A stretch of DNA of 64,000 nucleotides from Microbacterium sp. cf332 (GCF_900102175.1 NZ_FNKN01000002.1:372001-436000), one strand, 5' to 3'. Positions 42,372 through 51,292 are shown, numbered from the stretch's first letter. The notes: a model not told the origin generated them from the letters alone. Translations and numbers: made by a program.

Positions 42372-44519
42372 ATGACCGAGATCTCTCCTGCCCCCGCACG
42401 CGCCCGCCGCGCGCGTCGCGGTGCCCGCTTGCTCGGATGGGTCGCGGCCGCCGCGATCGCGCTGGCTCCGCTCGTGACGCCCGCTGCCGCTCTCGCCGAC
42501 GAAACCCCAAGCCCCACGCCCACCGCCAGCCCCACCCCCGGCAGCCCCGGCACGGCGTCGCTCATCGCGGCCGCTGCCAACTCCGGGCTGGTCCCGACGG
42601 GGTCGGATGCCATCATCTCGGTGGTTCAGCGCAACGACTCCGCACGGGCTCTTCCCGCGGGTGCGCTGTCGGTATCCCTGTCACGCACCGCTCTCACGTC
42701 GCAGCAGGCGGTGACCGACTGGCTGCGGCCCGTCGAGGGCGCCGAGCAGGCTCTGCCCCCGCTCGAGGAGGTCGCGACGGCCGAGGTGCCCGAGCTCAAT
42801 GCCGGCGATGAACGGGGCACGAATGTCTCGGTCCCCGCCGAGGAGCGGGACCTGACCGGTCTCGCCCCGGGCGTGTACCCCGTGACCGTGTCGGGACCCG
42901 GCGGATCATCGAGGACCGTCATCACGGTGCCCCGGCCCGACGCCCCGGCCCGCTCGGTCACCGTGATCGTGCCGATCACGACCGACGCCCGAACCTCGGG
43001 GCTGCTCACGGCGGCCGAGCTGACCGAGCTGACGGGCGAGGACGGGGCCCTGACCGCGGCGCTCGACGCCGTGGCCGGCACGCCGGCGGTACTCGCGGTC
43101 GACCCCGCGATCACCGCATCCATCCGCGTGCTCGGATCGAGTGCACCGAGCACGGCGAGCGATTGGCTCGAGCGCCTCGTCGAGCTGCCGAACGAGCGTT
43201 TCGCCCTGCAATTCGGGGACGCCGACCTCGCGACTCAGATCAACGCCGGTCTGCCGGCGCTGCTCGAGCCCACCACGTTCGCTCCCTACGCCGACCCGGC
43301 GAACTTCACGTCGACGGCGGGCTCGACTGCCACCGGCTCCGTGCCCGACCCGACCGAGATGACGGCGGTCGGTACCGTCGCGAACACGATCGACGCGGTG
43401 TACTGGCCGGCCTCCGGAACCGCCGGTGGTGCGGTCGTCTCCGCCCTCGCGGCGCAGTCGGGCCCGGATGCCCCCGCACTCACGCTCGTCCCCTCCGCCA
43501 CGATCGACGGCGGCGGCGAGGCGGTGCGACTCGCGGTGGGAGACGCCGATCTGCTCGCGTACGACAGCGGGGTCTCGGCGGAGCTGACGCTGCTGGCGGC
43601 GACCGGCGACGACACCGCGCTTCGCAGCGTCGCGCTCGCGGCAGCGACCGCCCAGGCCGCGCTCAGCGGCGACGGGGCGGTCATCGCGACGGTCGATCGC
43701 CCGGCCGCCGGCTCACGCGCCAGCCTGCGGACCGCCATCTCGGCCGTCTACGCGAGTCCGGGAGCGACGCCGATCTCGCTCGAGGACGTCCGGGCGGGCG
43801 CCGAACAGCAGGCGGGTCTCATCGACGTCCCCGCCGATGAAGCCCGCGTCGCAGCTCTCGAGCGCTTCCTCGCGGACGAATCGCGCCTCGCCACCTTCGC
43901 CACGGCCCTCGTCGAGCCCATGCAGCTGACGGCGCGCGAGCGCACGGCCATCCTGCAGCTCATGGGCAACGCCTGGCTGGCCGACCCCACCGGGTGGGCC
44001 GCCGCGGTAGACGAGCACGAGCAGGCCACCGAGAGCACGCTCAACGCCGTCGGCATCGCGAACCCGGGCACGATCAACTTCCTCGCGACGAGCGCACCGA
44101 TCCCCGTGACGGTGCGCAACGACCTGCCGTGGCCCGTATCGCTCGTCCTGTTCGCCGAGACGGGCGACCCGCGCCTGATCGTTCAGGAGGCGACGGTCGT
44201 CGACGCCGGCGCCCAGCAGAACACCCGCGTCGAGGTGCCTGTCGAGGCCCGAGTGGGCAGCGGTGAGACGACGCTCACGCTGCAGCTGCGGAGCACCGCG
44301 GCCGTTCCGATCGGCGCGGCCGAGTCCATCGGCCTCACGGTGCGCGCAGAGTGGGAATCGGTCGGCATCACGGCGATCATCGTCATCGTCGTCGTCCTGA
44401 TCGCAGGCGGCGTCGTGCGTACGGTGTTCAAGCTGCGGCGCCGCCGCGATGGGACATCCGCGGAACCGCACGATGGCGGGCAGCAGGACGACCCCGAACA
44501 TCAGGAGAGCACGGAGTGA
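42372..44519 (+). CDS. DUF6049 family envelope protein
   Basis: 715 residues: basic start, signal peptide (LLGWVAAAAIALAPLVTPAAALA), a Thr/Pro linker, a large external region, a C-terminal membrane span (ITAIIVIVVVLIAGGVV) and a basic/acidic cytoplasmic tail. Such proteins sit immediately upstream of murJ in most actinobacteria and are thought to take part in cell-wall work, but the function is not established. Its TGA overlaps the murJ GTG (GTGA). A TAGACT element at 42321-42326 could be its -10. Confidence 0.88.
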   Translation: MTEISPAPARARRARRGARLLGWVAAAAIALAPLVTPAAALADETPSPTPTASPTPGSPGTASLIAAAANSGLVPTGSDAIISVVQRNDSARALPAGALSVSLSRTALTSQQAVTDWLRPVEGAEQALPPLEEVATAEVPELNAGDERGTNVSVPAEERDLTGLAPGVYPVTVSGPGGSSRTVITVPRPDAPARSVTVIVPITTDARTSGLLTAAELTELTGEDGALTAALDAVAGTPAVLAVDPAITASIRVLGSSAPSTASDWLERLVELPNERFALQFGDADLATQINAGLPALLEPTTFAPYADPANFTSTAGSTATGSVPDPTEMTAVGTVANTIDAVYWPASGTAGGAVVSALAAQSGPDAPALTLVPSATIDGGGEAVRLAVGDADLLAYDSGVSAELTLLAATGDDTALRSVALAAATAQAALSGDGAVIATVDRPAAGSRASLRTAISAVYASPGATPISLEDVRAGAEQQAGLIDVPADEARVAALERFLADESRLATFATALVEPMQLTARERTAILQLMGNAWLADPTGWAAAVDEHEQATESTLNAVGIANPGTINFLATSAPIPVTVRNDLPWPVSLVLFAETGDPRLIVQEATVVDAGAQQNTRVEVPVEARVGSGETTLTLQLRSTAAVPIGAAESIGLTVRAEWESVGITAIIVIVVVLIAGGVVRTVFKLRRRRDGTSAEPHDGGQQDDPEHQESTE

Positions 44520-46123
44520 GCGGAATCGGCCGGGCAGGAGCGGTCGTCGCCGCGGGAACACTCGTCTCCCGGGTCACGGGTCTCGTGCGCAACATCGTGC
44601 TCGCCGCCGCGCTTCCGGTCATCGCGACCGGCGCGACCGGCGGAGCGGCCAACGCCTTCGCGATCGCCAACCAGCTGCCGAACAACATCTACGCGGTCAT
44701 CTCGTCGGGACTCCTCGCCGGCGTGATCGTGCCCCAGATCATCCAAGCCGCGCGGCACCGGGACGGCGGCAGCGCCTTCGTCTCCAAACTCCTGACGCTC
44801 GGCCTGACCGCTCTGACAGCCACCACGATCCTGGCAGTCATCGCGGCACCGCTGCTCGTTCTCGCCTTCGGCTCGCAGCTCAGTCCCCAGGCATCCGCAC
44901 TGACGCTCGCCTTCGCCTACTGGTGCCTTCCGCAGCTGCTCTTCTACGGCATGTACGCGCTGCTGGGCGAGATCCTCAACGCGCGCGGCGTCTTCGGTCC
45001 CTTCGCCTGGTCGCCGATCGTCAACAACATCGTCTCGATCATCGGGTTCCTCGCCTTCATCTGGGTTTTCGGTGTCCAGGAGGACGTGATCGGGTGGACG
45101 CCGACGATGGTCGGGGTGATCGCAGGCTCCGCGACGCTCGGCATCGTGGCGCAGGCGTGCGTGCTCCTGCTGTTCTGGCGACGCGCAGGTCTGCACGTCC
45201 GACCGGACTTCCAGTGGCGCGGCATCGGCTTGCGCCACATCGGACGACTGGCCGGCTGGACGTTCCTCATGGTCCTCGTCGGGCAGGCGGCGGGTCTGGT
45301 GCAGACGACGCTGGTGAGCGCGGCGTCCAATCAGGGGGCATCCGTCGCCGCGATGTCGTACGCGTGGCTCGTGTTCATGCTTCCGTTCTCCGTGATCGTG
45401 CTGTCGATCGGCACTCCCTACTTCACCCGGCTCAGCGAGCACGTCTCGGCCGATCGACCCGAAGCCCTGCGCGCCGACCTCGATTCAGCCACGCGGACGA
45501 TCGGGGTCTTCATGGTCGGCGCTCTCGCCGCCATCGTCGCGGCGATCCTGCCGATCTCACGCGTGTTCACCACGAGCCCCGAGACGGCGGCTTCGTTCGC
45601 CTGGGTACTGGGTGCCTACCTGGTCGCTCTGCTGCCGCTGTCGTTCCAGTTCGTCCTGCAGCGGACGTTCTACGCTCACCAGGACACACGCACGCCCTTC
45701 TTCTTCACCCTCGTGCAAGCGGTGCTGGTGGCCACGACCGCGGTGACCGCGTTCGTCGTGCTGCCGGTCGAGCAGCTCGCCGTCGGCATCGCGCTGGGGC
45801 AGTCGCTCGCGAACATCGTGCAGCTCCTCCTCGCCGTCATCCTCCTGCGCCGGAAGATCGGAGCGCTCGAGCTGACGGGCGCGGTGCGCGCGATCCTGGT
45901 CTTCGTCGTCGCCGGCGTGCCGGCCGCGGCAGCCGGCTGGGGAACGTCCGTCCTCATGGCGCGCGTCGCCGGCTGGTCGATCGAGACGATGCCGGCCGCC
46001 CTGTTCGGCGGCGCGGTCATCGGGCTCACGACCCTCGTCGTCTACGTGCTCCTGCTCGCGCTGCTGCGCGCGCCCGAGCTGGGTACGGCCGTCCGCGCGG
46101 TGCGCCGCATCCTCGGTCGCTGA
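44516..46123 (+). CDS. murJ: Lipid II flippase MurJ
   Basis: 535 residues from a GTG at 44516. Fourteen predicted spans of the MurJ/MviN fold: it opens AGAVVAAGTLVSRVTGLVRNIVLAAALP and has NAFAIANQLPNNIYAVISSGLLAGVIVPQI, the family's first-helix signatures with the conserved Arg in VTGLVRN. It moves lipid-linked cell-wall precursor across the membrane. Unlike the fused mycobacterial MurJ it has no C-terminal kinase-like domain. Coupled to the DUF6049 gene. Confidence 0.95.
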   Translation: MSGIGRAGAVVAAGTLVSRVTGLVRNIVLAAALPVIATGATGGAANAFAIANQLPNNIYAVISSGLLAGVIVPQIIQAARHRDGGSAFVSKLLTLGLTALTATTILAVIAAPLLVLAFGSQLSPQASALTLAFAYWCLPQLLFYGMYALLGEILNARGVFGPFAWSPIVNNIVSIIGFLAFIWVFGVQEDVIGWTPTMVGVIAGSATLGIVAQACVLLLFWRRAGLHVRPDFQWRGIGLRHIGRLAGWTFLMVLVGQAAGLVQTTLVSAASNQGASVAAMSYAWLVFMLPFSVIVLSIGTPYFTRLSEHVSADRPEALRADLDSATRTIGVFMVGALAAIVAAILPISRVFTTSPETAASFAWVLGAYLVALLPLSFQFVLQRTFYAHQDTRTPFFFTLVQAVLVATTAVTAFVVLPVEQLAVGIALGQSLANIVQLLLAVILLRRKIGALELTGAVRAILVFVVAGVPAAAAGWGTSVLMARVAGWSIETMPAALFGGAVIGLTTLVVYVLLLALLRAPELGTAVRAVRRILGR

Positions 46124-46145
46124 ACCCCCTCCCCCACGGCCGCCG

Positions 46146-46173
46146 GGGAATGCCCCGCGGCTACCATGGGTTG
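46146..46173 (+). promoter_or_regulatory. SigR/SigH-type (disulfide-stress) promoter of trxB-trxA
   Basis: GGGAAT (46146-46151) and GTTGG (46170 onward) are separated by exactly 18 bases, matching the GGGAAT-N18/19-GTT consensus of the actinobacterial thiol-oxidative-stress sigma factors SigR and SigH. It lies 55 bases before the trxB start. trxB is a classic member of that regulon. Confidence 0.75.
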
Positions 46174-46227
46174 GACGTGTCGGGGTATCCGCGACGCGGA
46201 TTCCAGACCCCAGAAAGGGATGTCGAC

Positions 46228-47235
46228 GTGCGACAGGTCATCATCATCGGATCCGGCCCCGCCGGCTACACCGCCGCCATCTACGCGGCGCGCGCGAACC
46301 TGAAGCCGCTGCTGGTCGCGAGCTCGGTCGAAGCGGGCGGTGAGCTGATGAACACCACGGAGGTGGAGAACTTCCCCGGCTTCCCCGAGGGCATCATGGG
46401 CCCCGACCTCATGACGAAGATGCAGGAGCAGGCCGAGAAGTTCGGTACCGAGGTCCTCTACGACGACGTCGTCGACCTCGACATTGCCGGCCCCGTCAAG
46501 AAGGTCACCCTCGGCAGCGGTGTCACGCACGAAGCCGACAGCCTCGTCTTCGCCACCGGCTCCGCGCCCCGCAAGATCGGCATCGAGGGCGAGAGCCGCC
46601 TGTCGGGCCGCGGCGTCTCGTACTGCGCCACCTGCGACGGCTTCTTCTTCCGCGAACGCACGATCGCCGTCGTCGGCGGTGGCGACTCGGCCATGGAAGA
46701 GGCGACGTTCCTCACCAAGTTCGCGTCGAAGGTGTACGTCATCCACCGTCGTGACGAGCTGCGCGCCTCGAAGATCATGCAGAACCGCGCGATGAACAAC
46801 GACAAGATCGAGTTCGTGTGGAACAGCGAGGTCGCCGACATCCTCGGTGAGGATGCCGTGTCCGGCGTCGTCCTGCGTGACACTGTCGACGGGTCGACCC
46901 GCGAGCTGCCGCTCGACGGCATCTTCGTCGCGATCGGCTACGACCCCCGCACGCACCTCGTGCACGGGGCGCTCGACCTCACCGAGCACGGCACCGTGTG
47001 GGTCGACGGACGCTCGTCGCGTACGTCGGTGCCCGGCGTGTTCGCCGCGGGCGACGTCATCGACCCGACCTACCGCCAGGCTGTCACCGCCGCCGGCAGC
47101 GGCACGGTCGCCGCCCTGGACGTCGAGCACTATCTCGCTGCGCTCGGCGAGGCCTCCGAGCCGGCCGCCGACAGCTCGCCCTTGCGCGGCCGACCCGACG
47201 AGGGACTCGAGTCGCTCGTCGCCGAGACGGCATAA
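46228..47235 (+). CDS. trxB: Thioredoxin reductase
   Basis: 335 residues from a GTG at 46228, with GAAAGGGA eight bases upstream. FAD site VIIIGSGPAGYTAAIYAARA, NADPH site VVGGGDSAMEEATFL, redox pair in SYCATCDGFFF (Cys-Ala-Thr-Cys) and C-terminal FAD motif PGVFAAGDVIDPTYRQAVTAAGSG. About 25 residues extend past the usual end after VEHYLAALGE. It passes electrons from NADPH to thioredoxin, encoded 60 bases downstream. Expressed from a SigR-type promoter, so probably induced by thiol oxidation. Confidence 0.97.
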   Translation: MRQVIIIGSGPAGYTAAIYAARANLKPLLVASSVEAGGELMNTTEVENFPGFPEGIMGPDLMTKMQEQAEKFGTEVLYDDVVDLDIAGPVKKVTLGSGVTHEADSLVFATGSAPRKIGIEGESRLSGRGVSYCATCDGFFFRERTIAVVGGGDSAMEEATFLTKFASKVYVIHRRDELRASKIMQNRAMNNDKIEFVWNSEVADILGEDAVSGVVLRDTVDGSTRELPLDGIFVAIGYDPRTHLVHGALDLTEHGTVWVDGRSSRTSVPGVFAAGDVIDPTYRQAVTAAGSGTVAALDVEHYLAALGEASEPAADSSPLRGRPDEGLESLVAETA

Positions 47236-47295
47236 CGGAACAATCCACCCGCCTGCGTGGTTGACGTAGGCGACACCCTTTCGAAGGAGATCACC

Positions 47296-47619
47296 ATGAC
47301 CGCCAAGGCCACGACCGAGAGCACCTGGCAGCAGGACGTCCTCGACGCCGATGGACCCGTCCTCGTCGACTTCTGGGCCGCGTGGTGCGGTCCGTGCCGC
47401 ATGGTCGGACCCATCCTCGACGAGATCGCCACCGAGCACCCCGAGAAGATCACCGTGCTCAAGCTCAACGTCGACGAGAACCCCAACCTCGCCATGAAGT
47501 ACCAGATCACGTCGATCCCGGCGATGAAGGTCTTCAACAAGGGCGAGGTCGAGAAGACGATCATCGGCGCCAAGCCGAAGTTCGCGCTCGAACAGGATCT
47601 CTCCTCGTACATCGGCTGA
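47296..47619 (+). CDS. trxA: Thioredoxin
   Basis: 107 residues from the ATG at 47296 with AAGGAGA five bases before it. Active site FWAAWCGPCRMVGPIL and the cis-proline in ITSIPAMKVF are standard. It reduces protein disulfides using TrxB. Second gene of the trxB-trxA unit, directly followed by a strong terminator. Confidence 0.97.
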   Translation: MTAKATTESTWQQDVLDADGPVLVDFWAAWCGPCRMVGPILDEIATEHPEKITVLKLNVDENPNLAMKYQITSIPAMKVFNKGEVEKTIIGAKPKFALEQDLSSYIG

Positions 47620-47632
47620 CGCCGAACGTTCG

Positions 47633-47669
47633 AAGCCCCGGTCAGAATGCACTCTGACCGGGGCTTTTT
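47633..47669 (+). terminator. Intrinsic terminator after trxA
   Basis: Perfect 14-base stem (47633-47646 with 47653-47666), 6-base loop and a T-run (47665-47669), 14 bases after the trxA stop. The opposing gene ends at 47688, so it may also serve that transcript, whose side has an A/T pair run of its own. Confidence 0.93.
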
Positions 47670-47687
47670 CGTTGTCCGAGCGCCGTG

Positions 47688-48026
47688 CTACGAGGCGTCG
47701 GCCCGCGTAGCGGCGTCCCAACGACGGTGTGGCTCACTCCCGAGCAGCCGCCAGACAGCCCGGGTGAGCTCAGGATGATCCATTGCGATCTGGCGCAGCA
47801 CGCGGTAGTTCCGTGCCGTGCTGGGGCGCCCTCCACCGTAGGCCGCGATGTTCTCAGCGCGCAGCATCAGTACGACCAACTCATCGACGGTCGGGAGCTC
47901 CTCCATGAACTCCCACGGGTCCTCCCCGGCACGCAACCGCTCTTCGACCAGAACCGAGAGCTCGTCGGCCGCTTCAGCACGCAACAGCTCGACGCTGGCT
48001 CGCTTCGGGGTCTGCTCGTCTCTCAC
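47688..48026 (-). CDS. Small hypothetical protein
   Basis: 112 residues, helical and acidic in the middle (ADELSVLVEERLRAGEDPWEFMEELPTVDELVVLMLRAENIAAYGGGRPSTARNYRVLRQIAMDHPEL). No membrane span or known motif. Reads left, 34 bases downstream of parB, and could be the last gene of the rnpA-to-parB run. I recognise the type as common near trxA/parB in related genomes but know no function. Confidence 0.7.
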   Translation of the reverse strand: MRDEQTPKRASVELLRAEAADELSVLVEERLRAGEDPWEFMEELPTVDELVVLMLRAENIAAYGGGRPSTARNYRVLRQIAMDHPELTRAVWRLLGSEPHRRWDAATRADAS

Positions 48027-48060
48027 CCCACAAGCCTACGCCGCGCGTCCGACAGCGAGG

Positions 48061-49044
48061 TCAGCGCGCACCATAGGCATCCTCGCCGAACTCGGCGAGG
48101 ATGCGGTTGAGGTCCTGGATCGTCGCGAAGTCGACCACGATCTGTCCCTTGCGAGCTCCGAGCGAGATCTTGACCTTCGTGTTCAGGCGGTCTCCCAGAC
48201 GCCCCGCCACCTCATCGAGGTGTGCGCGCACTCCCCCGGCTTTCGGCGTCGGGCGCCGCGTTCCCGCGACGTCGATCGTCTTCGCCGCCGCTTCCGCGGC
48301 GCGCACCGAGAGGTCCTCGTTGACGATCTTGTCGGCGAGTCGCTGCATCCCGTCGTTACCGTCCACCGACAGGATGGCGCGGGCATGTCCCGCGCTCAGC
48401 ACTCCCGCAGCGACCCGCTGCTGGACCGGCATCGGCAGGCGCAGCAGGCGGATGGTGTTGCTGATCTGCGGGCGTGAGCGCCCGATCCGCGTGGCGAGCT
48501 CCTCCTGAGTGATACCGAAGTCCTCGAGCAGCTGCTGGTACGCCGACGCCTCTTCCAACGGATTCAGCTGGGAGCGGTGCAGGTTCTCCAGCAGCGCGTC
48601 GCGCAGCAGATTCTCGTCCGAGGTATCACGCAGGACCGCCGGGATTGCCGTGAGACCCGCCTCCCGAGCGGCGCGCGTCCGCCGCTCGCCCATGATGAGC
48701 TCGTACTTGCCGTCCTCATTGGTGCGGACGACGACGGGCTGCAGCACACCGAACTCGCGAACGCTGTGCACGAGCTCCGCGAGGTCGTCGCTGTCGAAGT
48801 TCGTGCGTGGCTGACGCGGGTTCGGGACGATCTCGTTGGGGTCGACCTGAATGAGCGCCGCTCCGGGGATGGACACGAGTTCCGGGGCATCGCTCGAGTC
48901 GGCGCCCGAACGCGGGCGGGGCTCGGCTTCTACCGTCGTGGTCTTCGCGCCGGGGAAGAAGACGTCGACCGGACGAGCCTCGGAGGCCTCCGATGTGGGG
49001 ATGAGTGCGCCGATCCCTCGACCCAGTCCGGTGCGCTTGGCCAT
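48061..49044 (-). CDS. parB: Chromosome partitioning protein ParB
   Basis: 327 residues. N-terminal CTPase/ParB-N domain with VDPNEIVPNPRQPRTNFDSDDLAELVHSVREFGVLQPVVVR and the Arg-rich GERRTRAARE box, then LLRDALLENLHRSQLNPLEEASAYQQLLEDFGITQEELATRIGRSRPQISNTIRLLRLP (helix-turn-helix that reads parS), and a C-terminal dimer domain. It loads as a CTP-dependent clamp at parS. Its start overlaps the parA stop by one base (TGATG). Confidence 0.96.
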   Translation of the reverse strand: MAKRTGLGRGIGALIPTSEASEARPVDVFFPGAKTTTVEAEPRPRSGADSSDAPELVSIPGAALIQVDPNEIVPNPRQPRTNFDSDDLAELVHSVREFGVLQPVVVRTNEDGKYELIMGERRTRAAREAGLTAIPAVLRDTSDENLLRDALLENLHRSQLNPLEEASAYQQLLEDFGITQEELATRIGRSRPQISNTIRLLRLPMPVQQRVAAGVLSAGHARAILSVDGNDGMQRLADKIVNEDLSVRAAEAAAKTIDVAGTRRPTPKAGGVRAHLDEVAGRLGDRLNTKVKISLGARKGQIVVDFATIQDLNRILAEFGEDAYGAR

Positions 49045-49973
49045 CAGGCTTCTCCCTTGTTATCTTGCGTCGTCGAAGACGCGCGTCGTGCGATCTCGAC
49101 GGCTGCCTCGCGGTATGCCACCGCGCCGGCCGATTGCCCATCGTAGGCGATGACGGTCTGCCCGAAGCTCGGCGCTTCCGACACACGAACCGAGCGTGGG
49201 ATGACGGCACGGAGCACCTCGTTCGGGAAGTGCGACCGCACCTCCTCCGCAACCTGCTGCGCGAGACGCGTGCGCCCGTCGTACATGGTCAACAGGATGG
49301 TCGATAGGTGCAGCCGGTTGTTCAGGTGCTTTTGAATCATCGATACGCTGCCCAGGAGCTGGCTCAGCCCCTCGAGCGCGTAGTACTCGCACTGAATCGG
49401 GATGAGGAGTTCGTGGGCCGCGGTGAATGCGTTGATCGTGAGGAGACCCAGCGAGGGCGGGCAGTCGATGAGGACGAAATCGACTCGCTGCTCACTGGTC
49501 GCGAGGTAGTCCTCGACCGCCGTGCGGAGACGGTGCTCTCGAGCTACCTGCGACACGAGCTCGATCTCGGCGCCCGCGAGATGAATGGTGCTCGGCGCGC
49601 ACAGGAGGTTGGGGGACTCCGGGCTCTCCTGCACGATGTCGGACAGCGGGAACTGATCGATGAGGACGTCATACACGCTCGGGACATCTGCGCTGTGCGG
49701 AACACCGAGAGCTGTCGAGGCATTCCCCTGCGGATCGAGATCGATCACGAGGACCCGCGCGCCGAGCGACGCGAGCGATGCCGCGAGATTCACGGTCGTC
49801 GTCGTCTTTCCGACGCCGCCCTTCTGATTCGAGACCGTGATGACGCGCGGATCTCCAGAGAAATCGACGGACACCGCGTCCAGAGCGCGCCGACGCGACG
49901 ACAGATCAGCGAGTTCGCGTGCCAACGGCGAATCGAACGTCAAAGACGTGCGGCCCGATTCGGGTTCTGCCAT
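49044..49973 (-). CDS. parA: Chromosome partitioning ATPase ParA (Soj)
   Basis: 309 residues. Deviant Walker A motif NQKGGVGKTTTTVNLAASLA, Walker B VDFVLIDCPPSLGLLTINAF and a short N-terminal extension rather than a helix-turn-helix, as for chromosomal ParA/Soj. It forms the DNA-bound gradient that moves ParB-parS complexes. The 128 bases upstream contain three parS sites. Confidence 0.96.
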   Translation of the reverse strand: MAEPESGRTSLTFDSPLARELADLSSRRRALDAVSVDFSGDPRVITVSNQKGGVGKTTTTVNLAASLASLGARVLVIDLDPQGNASTALGVPHSADVPSVYDVLIDQFPLSDIVQESPESPNLLCAPSTIHLAGAEIELVSQVAREHRLRTAVEDYLATSEQRVDFVLIDCPPSLGLLTINAFTAAHELLIPIQCEYYALEGLSQLLGSVSMIQKHLNNRLHLSTILLTMYDGRTRLAQQVAEEVRSHFPNEVLRAVIPRSVRVSEAPSFGQTVIAYDGQSAGAVAYREAAVEIARRASSTTQDNKGEA

Positions 49974-50020
49974 TGGTTCAACTCCTTGATCTCGGGTTCC
50001 ACTCTAGGGATGGCATCGGA

Positions 50021-50036
50021 CGTTTCACGTGAAACG
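50021..50036. other. parS: parS site 1
   Basis: CGTTTCACGTGAAACG, inside a 20-base perfect palindrome (50019-50038). The inner 14 bases match the ParB consensus exactly; only the outermost pair differs. Lies in the parA-rsmG gap. Confidence 0.9.
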
Positions 50037-50047
50037 TCGGGCGCCGG

Positions 50048-50063
50048 TGTTTCACGTGAAACG
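50048..50063. other. parS: parS site 2
   Basis: TGTTTCACGTGAAACG, one outer base away from consensus, centred 27 bases from site 1. Confidence 0.9.
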
Positions 50064-50085
50064 TTGCGCGTTTCGACGAGGCGCA

Positions 50086-50101
50086 TGTTTCACGTGAAAC
50101 A
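50086..50101. other. parS: parS site 3
   Basis: TGTTTCACGTGAAACA, exact 16-base consensus, ending one base before the rsmG stop codon (50102-50104) and centred 38 bases from site 2. Confidence 0.95.
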
Positions 50102-50749
50102 TCAGCGCACGGTCGCGCGGAGCACGCGGGTCGGCTCGTCGAGCAACTCCTCGCCCACCTGTTCGACGCGAACATTCGTCAGACGGAACCGACGGATCGC
50201 CTTCTCTGCCGCCGAGATCTCGGCCGGCGCGTTTGCGCCCTTGAGCAGGATCAGTTCACCCCCGTCTCGGACGAGCGGGGCAGTCAGGGGGATGAGGGTG
50301 CGGAACGCGCTGACTGCTCGCGCGGTGACCGCATCGAGCGACGGCCCGGACGCCCAGTCCTCGGCGCGAGAACGCACGATCTCGACGTTGTCGAGACTGA
50401 GGTCGTCTACCTGCTCCGTGAGCCAGTTGACGCGCCGCTCCATTGTCTCGATCAGCACCCACTGGACGTCGGGGCGTGCAATGGCCAACACCAGACCGGG
50501 CAAGCCTGCGCCGGAACCTACATCACCGACACGTCCTGCAAAGAGCGGTGCAGCAACGGCACAGTTGAGGATGTGCCGTGTCCACAGGCGCGGCAGCTCC
50601 AACGGGCCGATCAGCCCGCGTTCTTCGCCGTGCCGGGCTAACGAGGCGGTGTAACGGCGGGCGAGATCGGCTCGATCACCGAACACAGCCGTGACCGTGT
50701 CATGCGGTTCCGCCTCGACGATGGGTGTTTCACGTGAAACATCAGCCAT
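50102..50749 (-). CDS. rsmG: 16S rRNA (guanine527-N7)-methyltransferase RsmG
   Basis: 215 residues from the ATG at 50749. SAM-binding motif VGDVGSGAGLPGLVLAIARPDVQWVLIE, followed by RRVNWLTEQVDDLSLDNVEIVRSRAEDW and the late VRDGGELILLKGANA. It methylates the N7 of a guanine in the 530 loop of 16S rRNA. The first codons encode DVSRET, the well-known translation of an embedded parS site. Its start lies 8 bases inside the end of jag, so the two are coupled. Confidence 0.94.
   Translation of the reverse strand: MADVSRETPIVEAEPHDTVTAVFGDRADLARRYTASLARHGEERGLIGPLELPRLWTRHILNCAVAAPLFAGRVGDVGSGAGLPGLVLAIARPDVQWVLIETMERRVNWLTEQVDDLSLDNVEIVRSRAEDWASGPSLDAVTARAVSAFRTLIPLTAPLVRDGGELILLKGANAPAEISAAEKAIRRFRLTNVRVEQVGEELLDEPTRVLRATVR
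50726..50741. other. parS: parS site 4, inside rsmG
   Basis: TGTTTCACGTGAAACA, exact consensus, within codons 3-8 of rsmG and adjoining the jag stop codon. About 640 bases from the cluster of three. Confidence 0.95.
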
Positions 50750-51248
50750 GACGGATGACGGTGTGGCGGTCGGCGCCTTCCCCGTACGATTCCGAGACCA
50801 CGCCTCGCTCCGCGGCGATGTCGTGCACGAGCTTGCGCTCATAGCTCGACATGGCGGGCAGCGACGCCTGGGATGCACCGTCGTTGAGTCGCTCGACCGC
50901 GCGGTCGACGAGTCGCTCGAGCTCGCGCCGGCGCGCGTCGCGGGATCCGCCGATGTCGAGGATGAGGCGCGAGAATCGCCCGGTCTTGGTCTGTACCGCG
51001 ATCCGCGTGAGTTCCTGCACCGCCTGCACGACGTCCGGGTCGGCCAGCACCCGCAGAGCAGACGGGTCGTCAGCCTCCACGGAGACGTATGCCCGTCCTG
51101 CGCGCACGTCCAGGTTCAGGTCGCCGTCGATGTCCGCGATATCCAGCAGACCTTCGAGGTAGTCGGCGGCGATGTCACCCTCGCGCTCGAGGTCTTCGAC
51201 TGTCGCCTCGGTACGCTCGGCCGTTGCGGATTCGGTGGGGTTCGTCAT
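50742..51248 (-). CDS. jag: Jag/KhpB-type RNA-binding protein (KH and R3H domains)
   Basis: 168 residues from the ATG at 51248. A KH domain spans roughly residues 30-95 (DYLEGLLDIADIDGDLNLDVRAGRAYVSVEADDP), then LTRIAVQTKTGRFSRLILDIGGSRDARRRELERL and a C-terminal R3H domain with SSYERKLVHDIAAERGVVSESYGEGADRHTVIRH. The short type lacks the Jag-N domain. It binds small RNAs/mRNAs and in other bacteria affects cell elongation. Lies between yidC and rsmG. Confidence 0.92.
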   Translation of the reverse strand: MTNPTESATAERTEATVEDLEREGDIAADYLEGLLDIADIDGDLNLDVRAGRAYVSVEADDPSALRVLADPDVVQAVQELTRIAVQTKTGRFSRLILDIGGSRDARRRELERLVDRAVERLNDGASQASLPAMSSYERKLVHDIAAERGVVSESYGEGADRHTVIRHG

Positions 51249-51292
51249 GATTCCTCGCGTGATCGATCTGTCGAGTGCTGGATGTCCGCGGG

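Noticed and set aside
46042..47721. A 559-codon leftward open frame opposite trxB and trxA
   Set aside because: Shadow of trxB/trxA, and it would run through the trxA terminator and the trx promoter.
50742..50749. Frameshift between jag and rsmG suggested by their overlap
   Set aside because: Both proteins are full length with intact motifs; an 8-base overlap containing a parS edge is compatible with normal coupling.
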